A stretch of 56,601 nucleotides of DNA from DASQHW01 sp038209365 (GCA_038209365.1 JBBQXS010000031.1:1-56601), one strand, 5' to 3'; counted from the stretch's first letter, positions 8,656 to 17,643 are shown. Made by a program: numbers and translations. The notes: generated by a model from the sequence alone, not told the origin.

Positions 8656-9614
8656 TTCGCGTCTCCTTCGATGTGGCTGCCGGTCAGGTCGAGGAACACG
8701 TCGTCGAGCGTGGGCGTGCGCAGCGTGAGATCGCGCACGTGGACTCCGCATGACGCCAGCGCGAGCGCGACCGGCGAAATCGTCGCCGAGCCGTTGTCGG
8801 TCGCCACCACGAGCTCGTTGCCGTGCGCCTCGACGCCGCGTACGCCGTCGACCGTCGCGACCGATGCCGCAACAGCAGATGCTTCGCCGTCGACGCGCGC
8901 CACGATGACGTCGGTACCGACCGCGCGCTTCAGATCGTCGGGCGTTCCCTCCGCGACGATGTTCCCGTTGTTGATGATGCCCACGCGATCGGCGAGCGCG
9001 TCGGCCTCTTCGAGGTACTGGGTGGTCAGAAAGATGGTCATTCCGAGCTCTTCGTTGAGGCGCCGCACTTCGGCCCACACGCGCAGGCGGCTCACCGGGT
9101 CGAGGCCGGTCGTGGGCTCGTCGAGAAACAGGACGTCGGGGTTGTGCACCAGCGCGGCCGCGAGATCGAGCCGGCGTTGCATGCCTCCCGAGTACGTCTC
9201 GATTCGGCGGTCGAGCGCATCGCCGAGGTCGATGAGCTCGGCGAGCTGCTCGACCCGCTGCTTCACCACGCGCGTCGACAGCCCGTACAACGAACCCTGC
9301 AACCGCAACAGCTCCGCGCCGGTCTGCTTGGGATCCAACGACACGTCCTGCAACGCGGCACCGATTCGCAAACGCACCGAGCCGGGATCGGCAGCGACAT
9401 CGAAACCGGCGACAACCGCGCGCCCGCCGGTCGGCGCGAGCAACGTGCACAACATCCGGACGGTCGTCGACTTGCCGGCGCCGTTCGGCCCGAGGAAGCC
9501 GTAGATCTCGCCCTCTTCGATCTCCAGGTCGAGATGTTCGACCGCCGTGTTGCCGTTGAAGACTCGTTGTAAGCCTTCGGCGCGAATTGCCGCGTCGTGC
9601 GAACGCGAGTGCAT
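8652..9614 (-). CDS. ABC transporter ATP-binding protein (DrrA-like)
   Basis: The 320-residue ATPase shows Walker A GPNGAGKST, signature YSGGMQRR, and Walker B VLFLDEPTTGLD. The C-terminal extension after about residue 220, ending DDVFLDLTGSHIEG, is typical of DrrA-type daunorubicin exporters. The ATG at 9614 has AGGAG 7 nt upstream. It lies 53 nt downstream of the VOC gene and overlaps the permease. A VOC protein plus DrrAB is a common resistance pairing, so export of a toxic small molecule is a reasonable but unproven role. Confidence 0.9.
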   Translation of the reverse strand: MHSRSHDAAIRAEGLQRVFNGNTAVEHLDLEIEEGEIYGFLGPNGAGKSTTVRMLCTLLAPTGGRAVVAGFDVAADPGSVRLRIGAALQDVSLDPKQTGAELLRLQGSLYGLSTRVVKQRVEQLAELIDLGDALDRRIETYSGGMQRRLDLAAALVHNPDVLFLDEPTTGLDPVSRLRVWAEVRRLNEELGMTIFLTTQYLEEADALADRVGIINNGNIVAEGTPDDLKRAVGTDVIVARVDGEASAVAASVATVDGVRGVEAHGNELVVATDNGSATISPVALALASCGVHVRDLTLRTPTLDDVFLDLTGSHIEGDAK

Positions 9615-9667
9615 GCGTCTGCTCCTGTTCGAATGTCGCTCATGACGACTCGCGGTCAGCACGGAAG

Positions 9668-10042
9668 TCATCGCGCACCGGCCGGAAGCTGCTGCAACGC
9701 CCAACCGTTGCCGTCGGGATCGGTGAACCACGCGAACGACCCCCACGGGAACTCCTTCACGTCGCTCACGTCGACCCCCCGCGCGAGAAGCTCTTGGCGC
9801 GCGGCCTCGACGTCGGCGACGACCATCTGCAGTCCTTCGACAGATCCCGGTGTCGCCCCCGTGATGCCCTCGCCGATCGCGATCGAACACGCCGAGCCCG
9901 GGGGCGTGAGCTGCACGAAACGCAGTTCGTCGCTCACTCGGGCGTCGACGTCGGCGGCGAAACCGACCTTTTCGGTATAGAAGGCCTTCGAACGGTCGAC
10001 GTCCGACACCGGCACCGCCACCAGCTCCAGCTTGAAGTCCAT
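9668..10042 (-). CDS. VOC family protein (glyoxalase/bleomycin-resistance fold)
   Basis: The 124-residue protein has the beta-alpha-beta-beta-beta VOC layout: LVAVPVSDVDRSKAFYTEKVGF at the start, and ending PWGSFAWFTDPDGNGWALQQ. The first metal position normally held by His is Val/Pro here, so a glyoxalase I activity is doubtful; a binding or sequestering role fits better. The ATG 10042 has GAGAGGAGC upstream. It is the first gene of a run leading to the ABC exporter and is divergent from the WYL regulator. Confidence 0.85.
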   Translation of the reverse strand: MDFKLELVAVPVSDVDRSKAFYTEKVGFAADVDARVSDELRFVQLTPPGSACSIAIGEGITGATPGSVEGLQMVVADVEAARQELLARGVDVSDVKEFPWGSFAWFTDPDGNGWALQQLPAGAR

Positions 10043-10091
10043 CGGATGAGCTCCTCTCGATTCGGGTCTGTCCCCATCATGAGGTCTAAAG

Positions 10092-10108
10092 TGGTCACCA
10101 ACTGACCA
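10092..10108. promoter_or_regulatory. Perfect inverted repeat, candidate WYL-regulator operator
   Basis: TGGTCA and TGACCA form exact 6-bp arms around a 5-nt spacer. The repeat sits in the 88-nt gap between the divergent VOC and WYL genes, 23 nt before the regulator start, so it could control both directions. No binding data exist for it. Confidence 0.55.
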
Positions 10109-10130
10109 GGTTCTCTGGCATTCTGGAGAC

Positions 10131-11075
10131 ATGCGCGCCGACCGCCTCGTGGCCACCCTGCTGTTCTTGCAAGCGCGGGGCCGCGTCACCGCCGCCGAGG
10201 TCGCGGCCGAGCTCGAAGTCTCGGTGAAGACGGCGCGACGCGATCTCGAGGCGCTGTCGATCGCGGGCATTCCCGTGTACTCACAGGCCGGGCGCGGCGG
10301 CGGGTGGGCACTGGTCGGCGGTGCGCGCACCGATCTCAGCGGGCTCACCGCCGCGGAAGCGCGCACGCTGTTCCTCGTCGCCGGCCCCTCGTCGGCCGTC
10401 ACCCCCGCGGCGAAGGCCGCGTTGCGAAAGCTCGTGCGCGCGCTCCCCGAGACGTTTCGTGCCGAAGCGGAGAAAGCCGCGTCGGCGATCGTGCTCGATC
10501 CCGCGCGCTGGGGCGGCAAGGCTCCGTCGACGCCGCCGCATCTCGAAGCACTGCAGCAGGCGGTGATCGAAGGTGTGCAGATACGTCTCGTCTATACCGA
10601 CGCCCGCGGCTCGGTCACGGAACGCACGGTGCATCCGTTGGGGCTCGTGTCGAAGGGTACGACCTGGTATCTCGTCGGCGACACGGATGCGGGCCGGCGT
10701 ACGTTCCGCGTTTGGCGCGTGCGTTCCGTCGAGCTCACCGGCGAGGCCGCGGTGCGGCCGCCCGGCTTCGACTTGCAACGCGCGTGGGACGAGATCGTCG
10801 CGAGCCTCGACGAACGCCGCGGCCTCCGTCACGTGAATGCGTTGGCCGATCCGGAGGCAATCAAGTGGCTGCGCGCCCAGTTCGGCACGCGCGTGACGTT
10901 CGGCGAAACCGGTCCCGACGGACGGATCAACGTCGACATCGCATTTCCGGCGACGCACGAAGACCCCGCGCGCGAGCTCGCCGCGTATGCCGACTCGCTC
11001 GAAGTGCTTGCCCCTGATGTACGCGAACGCATGGCTGAGTTCGGCCTCATGCTCGCGGCTCGACACGCTGGCTGA
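10131..11075 (+). CDS. WYL-domain transcriptional regulator (YafY/DeoR-type HTH)
   Basis: The 314-residue protein begins with an HTH_11 winged helix (RADRLVATLLFLQARGRVTA, then SVKTARRDLEALSIAGIPVY), followed by the GGGW wing, a linker rich in Ala, and a WYL domain around residues 145-230 (IEGVQIRLVYTDARG, HPLGLVSKGTTWYLVGDTD, TFRVWRVRSVELT). A C-terminal WCX extension completes the usual architecture. Such proteins bind DNA and respond to a ligand through the WYL pocket. The ATG has TGGAGAC just upstream. It is divergent from the VOC/exporter run and probably regulates that run and itself. Confidence 0.9.
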   Translation: MRADRLVATLLFLQARGRVTAAEVAAELEVSVKTARRDLEALSIAGIPVYSQAGRGGGWALVGGARTDLSGLTAAEARTLFLVAGPSSAVTPAAKAALRKLVRALPETFRAEAEKAASAIVLDPARWGGKAPSTPPHLEALQQAVIEGVQIRLVYTDARGSVTERTVHPLGLVSKGTTWYLVGDTDAGRRTFRVWRVRSVELTGEAAVRPPGFDLQRAWDEIVASLDERRGLRHVNALADPEAIKWLRAQFGTRVTFGETGPDGRINVDIAFPATHEDPARELAAYADSLEVLAPDVRERMAEFGLMLAARHAG

Positions 11076-11106
11076 GACAATTCAGATCACCGCGTGAAGT
11101 CCTTCG

Positions 11107-13440
11107 TCAGGGTGCGACGATCTCGGGCGTCGACAGTGATTGCGCGCCGGTCCCGCGGGCGTTGGTCGCGTTGACCACGAACGAATAGGACGTGCCTGAC
11201 ATCAAGCCGGTAACGGTGACAGCCCTCGCGCTACTTGCGACGGTCTTCGTGCCGACAGGCTTGGTCTTGTAGCGGGTCGTGATGATGTAACCGGTGATCG
11301 CCGAGCCGTTGGCGCTTGTCGGGGGACTCCAGGAAACGGTGATCGCCCGGCTGCCGGGACCGGACGTCCCACCGACCCCCTTCGGTGCAGTAGGAGCGCC
11401 GACGACGACGGTCGGTGTCACCTTCGTCGCTCCAACTCCCCGCGCGTTCAACGCCGACACGATGAACGTGTACGCGCTGCCGTTGGTCAGACCGGGGACA
11501 CTGCCGAACCTGGCACTGGCCGGGAACGTGACCGGAGAGCCCGTGAAGAACCCGGCGCGGGGCGTGACTCGATAGCCGGTGATCGCCGACCCGTTCGCGT
11601 TCGTCGGGACGGACCAGCCCACGAGGGCGCTGCCGTTGCCCGGTGTTCCCGACACGGTCGGTGGCGCGGATGGTGTCCCGATGGTGACCGTCGGTGTAGG
11701 CCGCGACAACATGCCGTTGCCTATTGCATTCGTCGCGAAGACCTTGAACGTGTAGACGTCGCCGTTGGTCAGGTTCGTGACGGTGCCCGACGTCGCGTTG
11801 GGCGAATACGTCCACGCCGGGAGCGCGGTCGTGCCCTTGTATGGCACCACCTTGTAGCTGAGGATCGGCGAACCACCCGTGCTGAGCGGCCCCGTCCACG
11901 TCACAGTCGCCTGTTTGTCGTCGCCGGTCACGCCGATGCTGCGCGGCGGGTAGGGCGGCACGTTTTGCAAGGTGGTCGTCGGATGCACGGGCAACAACAA
12001 CGGTGGGAGCGGCACCTGGTTGAAATCGAACTCGGAGAGAAGGTCGCCGAGTATGGGAACCCGCTCACGCACGGTCGGACGCGAGTCGGGTCGGCCATCG
12101 GTCGCCGGGTCGAGACGCTGCCCACCCAGGAAGACGTCTTCGATGAACTTGATGTACGCGTCGAAGCTCAACGTCTGGTGGTCGACGTAGCCCCTCTTCG
12201 CATACGGACTGACGAGGAAGCCCGGTACCCGCAAGCCATAGCCGTTCTCGTCGACGGTGGGCGGTGCGACGTGATCGAGGAAGCCGCCCCAGTCGTCCCA
12301 CGCGACGAAGATCGCCGTCGATGACCAATCGGGGCTGTTCCCCACCGCGTTCACGATGCTGGTCACGAACGACTGACCCGCGCTCACCGAGCCGAGCGGC
12401 GCGTGCTCACTCACGTCCCCTGACGGCTGGATCCACGACACCGCGGGCAAGGTCCCGGCCTTCGCGGCGCGGTAAAAGTTCTCGATGGACTGTACGTTGC
12501 CGACCTGACCGTTGTTGCGCACGGTGTCGAAGTACGGCAGCGGGTTCCAGATGCCGGGGGTGTACGGCTGCTGGTCAACCGGCGCGCACGACAGCGCGGC
12601 GTCGTCGGCGCAGTCCGGCTCGTTGCCCGACACGACGTAGTAACGCCACGAGACCTGCTGCTTGTGCAGGAGGTAGGTGAGGTCGGTCCACGCATAGATC
12701 GGCGAAAACGGATCGAGCTTCACGTCTGTGGGATCGGCGAAGTTGTCCGGATGCTTGCCGTTCATGTCGAGATCGCTGACACAACTCATCGGGTCGTGGC
12801 TCGAACAGGTCGCCGCCCACCCCGACACCTTGAACAGATGCGCGGGCATACTCCATGACGCGTTCGGCTGAAACATGCGATCCTGCAGCACGAAATTCTG
12901 CGCGTACTTCCAGTAGTTCGGGATGTCGCTGGCGGTGTGGTAGCCGAGGACGTTCAGCGGGTTGTACGGGCAGCCCGCGGGCGAGTTCACGCAGCTTTGC
13001 TCAGCCCGCTCCGACTCCAACAGGAAGCCATCCATCTTCCCGCCGTCGACGTCCTTCGTCGCGCTCGGCGTAGAGTGCGGTCCACCGATAACGACATCGC
13101 GATGATCCACATATGCGCGCCTGCATCCGCCGGCCGTCGACGGATAGCACGTCGTCGGGACGCCATTTTCCATCGGTATGCCGTCCGCGCCGGAGAACGT
13201 CCCGAAGTAGTGGTCGAAGGACCGGTTCTCCTGCATGACCATGACGACGTGCTTGATCTTGTCGAAGCCGGCGGCCGTTGTCGCGGACGCGGTCTGGTTG
13301 CCACCCGGGAGCGCGCTCAGCGCCAGCGAGCCGGCGGCGAGAGTCAGCACCATCGAAGGTGCGACGACCCGGAATCGTGAGCGAGTCGCGCCGGCGTGTT
13401 GCCTGCGTTCCCCGAACCGAGCCCCGCCGGGTGCATCCAT
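11107..13440 (-). CDS. Secreted phospholipase C/acid phosphatase-like phosphoesterase with fibronectin III repeats
   Basis: This 777-residue protein has a basic N-terminus and a hydrophobic signal (VLTLAAGSLALSALPGG, about 32-48). The catalytic domain, about 57-480, starts with the hallmark HVVMVMQENRSFDHYFGTFS, where Glu-Asn and the Asp/His residues bind metals and the nucleophile region follows; later IFVAWDDWGGFLDHVAPP carries the second Asp-Asp/His metal cluster. Non-haemolytic phospholipase C, AcpA and related enzymes share this fold. The tail holds three fibronectin type III domains of about 90 residues (PPRSIGVTGDDKQATVTWTG; PPTVSGTPGNGSALVGWSVP; PKGVGGTSGPGSRAITVSW). The ATG has GGGGAG upstream. 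The FnIII tail probably anchors or positions it outside the cell. Confidence 0.88.
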   Translation of the reverse strand: MDAPGGARFGERRQHAGATRSRFRVVAPSMVLTLAAGSLALSALPGGNQTASATTAAGFDKIKHVVMVMQENRSFDHYFGTFSGADGIPMENGVPTTCYPSTAGGCRRAYVDHRDVVIGGPHSTPSATKDVDGGKMDGFLLESERAEQSCVNSPAGCPYNPLNVLGYHTASDIPNYWKYAQNFVLQDRMFQPNASWSMPAHLFKVSGWAATCSSHDPMSCVSDLDMNGKHPDNFADPTDVKLDPFSPIYAWTDLTYLLHKQQVSWRYYVVSGNEPDCADDAALSCAPVDQQPYTPGIWNPLPYFDTVRNNGQVGNVQSIENFYRAAKAGTLPAVSWIQPSGDVSEHAPLGSVSAGQSFVTSIVNAVGNSPDWSSTAIFVAWDDWGGFLDHVAPPTVDENGYGLRVPGFLVSPYAKRGYVDHQTLSFDAYIKFIEDVFLGGQRLDPATDGRPDSRPTVRERVPILGDLLSEFDFNQVPLPPLLLPVHPTTTLQNVPPYPPRSIGVTGDDKQATVTWTGPLSTGGSPILSYKVVPYKGTTALPAWTYSPNATSGTVTNLTNGDVYTFKVFATNAIGNGMLSRPTPTVTIGTPSAPPTVSGTPGNGSALVGWSVPTNANGSAITGYRVTPRAGFFTGSPVTFPASARFGSVPGLTNGSAYTFIVSALNARGVGATKVTPTVVVGAPTAPKGVGGTSGPGSRAITVSWSPPTSANGSAITGYIITTRYKTKPVGTKTVASSARAVTVTGLMSGTSYSFVVNATNARGTGAQSLSTPEIVAP

Positions 13441-13561
13441 TGCTCTCCCCGCTCACAACGCGTCGGGGACGCTACACCCTTATAGAACTATTCCTCCAGA
13501 AATTCTGCGGGAGATATGTCGAATGGGATCGGCACCGTTGCCAACTCATCAACGTCTGTCG

Positions 13562-14011
13562 TCAGGCGCAGCGGCTGCAGCGGCCGATCAGGTCGAGGAG
13601 GTGCCGCTCGGTGTGGAAACCGGTCCGCCGTGCGATGTCGCGCGCCGCGTCGCGTACGCACTGCTCGAGCTTCGCCGACGCCTTGACGTCGTCGACGGCG
13701 CCGCAGTTCGAGCAGACGAGATGGTGGTGATGTTCTGTGAGGTCTTCCGCCAACTCGTAATGCGCAAAGTCGCCGGATGTGACAACACGGTGCACCACAC
13801 CGATCTCTTCGAGGACGGTCAGGTTTCGATACACGGTGCTCGTCGCGAGTGAGTTGTCCGACGCGACGATCTCGTGAATGGTCAGCGGCCGGCGCGCCGC
13901 AGCGAGCACACCGATCAGCGCCTCGCGGTTGCGTGTGAACCGCTGCGCGGCGCCGCGCAGGCGCTGGGCAATGTCCTCACGCAGGTCGGGAGCCAGCGAC
14001 GTCGTGCGCAT
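13562..14011 (-). CDS. Fur-family metal-responsive repressor (Zur- or Mur-like)
   Basis: The 149-residue protein has the Fur winged helix (LTIHEIVASDNSLATSTVYR, residues 43-62, then NLTVLEEIGVVHRV), the His-rich hinge HHHHLVCSNCG (94-104) and a second CxxC at 145-148 (CSRC) for the structural zinc site. Its neighbour is a cluster-9 metal ABC operon with a Fur-type box, so it most likely represses that operon when metal is replete. Whether the signal is Zn or Mn is open. The ATG is 7 nt behind a TAGGAT hexamer that overlaps the end of the permease gene, so it may have its own leaderless transcript as well as read-through. Confidence 0.88.
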   Translation of the reverse strand: MRTTSLAPDLREDIAQRLRGAAQRFTRNREALIGVLAAARRPLTIHEIVASDNSLATSTVYRNLTVLEEIGVVHRVVTSGDFAHYELAEDLTEHHHHLVCSNCGAVDDVKASAKLEQCVRDAARDIARRTGFHTERHLLDLIGRCSRCA

Positions 14012-14018
14012 GATCTCG

Positions 14019-14024
14019 ATCCTA
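14019..14024 (-). promoter_or_regulatory. -10 hexamer TAGGAT for the Fur-family gene
   Basis: TAGGAT (minus strand) lies 7 nt before the ATG and no ribosome site is visible, so transcription would begin at or next to the start codon. It overlaps the stop codon of the upstream permease gene. Confidence 0.45.
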
Positions 14025-14942
14025 TGAGTCCGATGTGGAACGCGGCCCGGGTCGCAGACGCCGTGCGGGGTGCGGGCGCGAGGGCGGCATGCGTCGACTG
14101 ACGAGCGGGACGAGGACCACGAGCAGGTAGCAGCCGGTCGCGCTGGCCACTATCGCGAAGCTCGGCGGGATGCGCGGGAACAGGTACGCGCTGGTCAACC
14201 CGACCCACACGGCACCGACCGCGAATACAACCGACAGGACGAGCGCGCAGTAGGGCCGGTTCGTGCAACGTTGCGCAGCACCGGCCGGTGCGGCGAGGAG
14301 CCCGAGGAGCAAGAGCGCGCCGACCGCCTGCGTGGCTTCGGCCGCGCAGACGCCGACGAGCACAAGGAAACACACCCCCAGCGCTCGCACGGGGACACCG
14401 CGCGCGGATGCGACATCCTCCTCGATGCTCGCGAACAGCAACGGCCGTGCGATCGCCAGCATCCCTCCGGCCAGCCCGACCGCGATCAACGCCGCGAGGC
14501 GTGCTTGTGCGGCACTCAGACCGAAGATGGATCCGAACAAGACGTTGGCGTTGGCCGCGCTGTTCGCGGTGCCGCTCGAAGTCGTGTAGATGCTGAGGAA
14601 GAGCACGCCGAGTCCGAGGACCCACATGAAGACCGTTCCGACCACGACGTCGTCGGCGCGTCCGCGATTGCCGAGGAGTCCGAGGCCGACACCGACGGCG
14701 ACGCACGCGCCGAAGAGCCCGATGCGAGCATCGATACCGATCGCGAGCGCCGCAAATGCACCGGTGAACGCGACGTGGCTGAGGGCGTCGCCACTGAACA
14801 CCTGAGCGCGCAGCACGACGAAGTAGCCGACCAGCCCGCTCACGACTGCGATCGCAGTACCTGCGAGGAACGCGTTGCGCATGAACGGATGCGCGAACAG
14901 CTGGCCGAGGCCGGTCCCCGTGGCGAACATCGCCGCGGTCAT
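14022..14942 (-). CDS. Metal ABC transporter permease, second subunit (ZnuB/TroD-like)
   Basis: The 306-residue product has eight or nine transmembrane helices. It shows the ABC-3 family pattern AIAVVSGLVGYFVVLRAQVF, then GDALSHVAFTGAFAALAIGI, where the Ser-His-xx-Phe segment is conserved, and SARGVPVRALGVCFLVLVG, the region contacting the ATPase. The ATG overlaps the upstream permease stop (ATGA at 14939-14942). Two different permease genes in one operon indicate a heterodimeric channel, as in TroCD, SitCD or YfeCD. The last 20 residues are Arg/Pro-rich. Confidence 0.85.
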   Translation of the reverse strand: MTAAMFATGTGLGQLFAHPFMRNAFLAGTAIAVVSGLVGYFVVLRAQVFSGDALSHVAFTGAFAALAIGIDARIGLFGACVAVGVGLGLLGNRGRADDVVVGTVFMWVLGLGVLFLSIYTTSSGTANSAANANVLFGSIFGLSAAQARLAALIAVGLAGGMLAIARPLLFASIEEDVASARGVPVRALGVCFLVLVGVCAAEATQAVGALLLLGLLAAPAGAAQRCTNRPYCALVLSVVFAVGAVWVGLTSAYLFPRIPPSFAIVASATGCYLLVVLVPLVSRRMPPSRPHPARRLRPGPRSTSDS

Positions 14943-15832
14943 GGCACGACCGCCTCGCCTTCGTGAGCGCGGCTGCCGAGCCACTCCGCTCCCTTGGCGA
15001 GCAGGTAGACGCCGAACGCGATGCTCGTGATCCAGAACCCGACCGGATAGTCCGAGTAGTAGCCGACCACCAGGCCGAGCCAGGTGATGAGCAGCGCGAG
15101 CCCGACGCTCGTTGCGAGGCCGAGCGCCGGTCGCGCAGTCAGCGCCTGCGCGGCGGCCGCGGGCACCACCAGCAACGCGAAGACCAACAGGGCACCGGTG
15201 ATCTGCGCGGCCTCGGCGGCCGCCAGCGCCAACACCAACAAGAACACAACCGACAGGACACCGGTCGGCACGCCGCGTGCTGCGGCAACGTCGGGATCGA
15301 TCGACGCGAACAACAGCGGACGTCCCACGACAAGGAGCACGAGCAGGACTGCGCATGCGACGAGGAACAGGACGCGCACTTGGTCGTCGGTGATGCCGAG
15401 GAACGTCCCGAAGAGCACCGCGTTCAGACCGTTCAGAAAGCCCTTGTACAGACTCACGAACAAGAAGCCGCACGCGAGCGCGAAGGCTTGGGTCGTGCCG
15501 ATCACGGCCGATTCCTCGCTGTAGCCCCGACCCTGGACGCGCGGGACCACCGCGATCACCAAGGCCGTCGCGACACAGAACACGTAGTAGCCGGCGGCGG
15601 CGCTGACACCCAGCCAGATCGCGCCGGCCGCTCCGGGAAAGCCGACCAGCGAGAGCGTGTGGCCGGCGTAGCTCTGGCGACGCAGGACCATGAACCAGCC
15701 GATCAATCCGGCGACGATCGCCACGATCGTGCCGGCCCGGAACGCGTTGACCATGAAATGGAACTCGAACATCTGCCGAACGTCGCGCACGAGATCCCAC
15801 GACAGGTCCGCGCTGTTGTCAGCGATGGCCAT
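14939..15832 (-). CDS. Metal ABC transporter permease, first subunit (ZnuB/TroC-like)
   Basis: From ATG 15832 the 297-residue protein has eight or nine helices and the family segments FRAGTIVAIVAGLIGWFMVL, then RQSYAGHTLSLVGFPGAAGA and AAARGVPTGVLSVVFLLVLA. The start is placed at MAIADNS because the gene then overlaps the ATPase stop by 14 nt, in line with the coupling seen across the operon. It pairs with the next permease to form the channel. Confidence 0.85.
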   Translation of the reverse strand: MAIADNSADLSWDLVRDVRQMFEFHFMVNAFRAGTIVAIVAGLIGWFMVLRRQSYAGHTLSLVGFPGAAGAIWLGVSAAAGYYVFCVATALVIAVVPRVQGRGYSEESAVIGTTQAFALACGFLFVSLYKGFLNGLNAVLFGTFLGITDDQVRVLFLVACAVLLVLLVVGRPLLFASIDPDVAAARGVPTGVLSVVFLLVLALAAAEAAQITGALLVFALLVVPAAAAQALTARPALGLATSVGLALLITWLGLVVGYYSDYPVGFWITSIAFGVYLLAKGAEWLGSRAHEGEAVVP

Positions 15833-16655
15833 GTGCGTCGACGCCGCGATACAAGTCCGGGTGATAGGTCGGCGCCTCGGGCTGTCCGACCACAACGAGA
15901 CGACCATCCGACGCGTGCAGCACCTCGATCGCCGTCCCGTACAGCCGGCTCAACGTCGCGCTCGTAATGACTTCGCTCGGTCGGCCGGTGACCGCGCCGC
16001 CTCCGGCGATATAGACGACCCGATCAACGTACGGGAGGATGGGGTTCACGTCGTGCGCGACGATCAGCACAGTGATCCCCGCATCGCGGGCGATGCGTGA
16101 GATGAGCGCCGCCACCGACGCCTGGTTCGCGAGATCAAGGCTGTCGAGCGGTTCGTCGAGCAACAGCAACGACGGCTGACGCGCCAGTGCCTGCGCGATC
16201 AACAGACGTTGTTGCTCACCACCCGAGCACCGGCCGATGGGACGATGCGCATATTCGTTCGCGCCGACGAAGTCGATCAGCGCGCGCACGCGTTCCGCGC
16301 GCTGGCGTGCCCGCGTTCGTCGCAATCCGGGAACAGGGACGCCCCATCGGTCACCATCCAGACCCAGTCGGACGATGTCGCTGCCGCGTACGCGCAAGCT
16401 CGGGTCGAAGCTCCGGCGTTGCGGGAGGTAGCCGATCTGGTGGTTCGCGTGGCCCGGCGGTCCGCCCAGCACGCGGAGCTCACCTGCCGACAAGGGCAAC
16501 AGCCCGAGGATCGCCTTCAACAACGTGGACTTGCCGACACCGTTGGGGCCGAGGATCGCGACGAACTCGCCCCGCTCGATCTCGAGGTCGATGGCGCGCC
16601 AGATCGTCCGATCCCCGAGTTGCACCGCGGTCCCGCGCGCCGAAATGGCGTTCAC
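15819..16655 (-). CDS. Metal ABC transporter ATP-binding protein (ZnuC/TroB-like)
   Basis: The 278-residue ATPase has Walker A GPNGVGKST (36-44), Q-loop around Gln79, signature CSGGEQQR (143-150), Walker B LLLLDEP (about 163-169) and the switch His in IVAHD. The GTG at 16655 overlaps the TGA of the binding-protein gene (GTGA) and is preceded by GGGGAG. The order binding protein, ATPase, permease, permease, Fur-family regulator is a complete uptake operon. Confidence 0.9.
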   Translation of the reverse strand: MNAISARGTAVQLGDRTIWRAIDLEIERGEFVAILGPNGVGKSTLLKAILGLLPLSAGELRVLGGPPGHANHQIGYLPQRRSFDPSLRVRGSDIVRLGLDGDRWGVPVPGLRRTRARQRAERVRALIDFVGANEYAHRPIGRCSGGEQQRLLIAQALARQPSLLLLDEPLDSLDLANQASVAALISRIARDAGITVLIVAHDVNPILPYVDRVVYIAGGGAVTGRPSEVITSATLSRLYGTAIEVLHASDGRLVVVGQPEAPTYHPDLYRGVDAHGHR

Positions 16656-17596
16656 ACGCTCCCCGCTTGCGCAAGTGCCGACGCGAGCGCTTGCAGCTGC
16701 GTCGACTGCCAGTCCTGGAACGTCACGTTCGCAGGCGCGAGCGTTTCGGTGACGGTCGTGACGGGGACGTGCGCGCCTTCGGCGTCGCTCACGAGTCTCT
16801 GGACGTCGGGCGTGGAGTTCTGGCTGTTGAACACGAACACCTTGATCTGCTTGTCCTTGATCTGCTGATCGACGGTCGCCTTGTCGGCCGCGGTCGGATC
16901 GGTGCCCTCCGCGATCGCGGCGAGGAACGATTGCGGCGTCAAGACCTTCAGGCCGAGTGCGTCGGCAAGCGGCATGAAGATGCTCTCGGACGCCCCGACG
17001 GGCGTGTTCGCATAGTCGGTGCGGATCTGCTGAATGAGGCCGCGGTACTGCGCCAAGCCCTCCGTCGTGTAGCTGGTCTTCTGCCGGTCGAAGTACGCAG
17101 CGTCCGCAGGGTCGATGCTCTTCAGGTCGGCGGTCACTTGCTCGATGACGCGGGTGACGCTGTCTGGCGAGTACCACTGGTGAGGATTGTCACCCTCGTG
17201 CATGCCGAGCAGCTCCCCCACCTCGAGGACCTTCCGACCACCGTTCGGATTGGCGTCCAATGCCTTCTTGGCCCACGCGTCGTAGCCGATGCCGTTGTAG
17301 ACGACATAGTTCGCCGATGCGATCTCCCGGCTGTCGGCCGCAGTTGCCTCGTAGTCGTGCGGGTCGGTGTCGGGGCTGTTGATGAGGTTCGTCACGTCGG
17401 CCTTGTCGCCGGCGAGCTGGCTCACGATGCTGCCCCAGAAGTTCTCCGCGACAACCACCTGCGGTTTGGCCTGCGCATCCGATGGCGACGACTTCGACCC
17501 CGCGGCGCACGCACCCAGGAAGACGGCGACGAGCAACGTGCTCGCCATCGCCCGACGCGTTGCCCAACCGCGCCCACGACTCGATCGGCTGGTCAC
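16652..17596 (-). CDS. Metal-binding lipoprotein of ABC transporter (cluster 9, ZnuA/TroA-like)
   Basis: The 314-residue protein has a basic N-terminus, a hydrophobic stretch and a lipobox LGAC with Cys30, so it is probably membrane-anchored. Metal ligands by position are His80 (DTDPHDYE), His139 (GDNPHQW) and, at the third site, Glu204 (GASESIF), where zinc-specific ZnuA proteins usually have His. There is no His-rich loop. This makes Mn or Fe as well as Zn possible. The GTG start has TAGGAGG upstream. A Fur/Zur box overlapping the promoter lies 50 to 75 nt before the start. Confidence 0.88.
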   Translation of the reverse strand: MTSRSSRGRGWATRRAMASTLLVAVFLGACAAGSKSSPSDAQAKPQVVVAENFWGSIVSQLAGDKADVTNLINSPDTDPHDYEATAADSREIASANYVVYNGIGYDAWAKKALDANPNGGRKVLEVGELLGMHEGDNPHQWYSPDSVTRVIEQVTADLKSIDPADAAYFDRQKTSYTTEGLAQYRGLIQQIRTDYANTPVGASESIFMPLADALGLKVLTPQSFLAAIAEGTDPTAADKATVDQQIKDKQIKVFVFNSQNSTPDVQRLVSDAEGAHVPVTTVTETLAPANVTFQDWQSTQLQALASALAQAGSV

Positions 17597-17643
17597 GCTC
17601 GTTTCCTCCTACGCCCGGATTCGCCCCACCAAGGCACACACCT

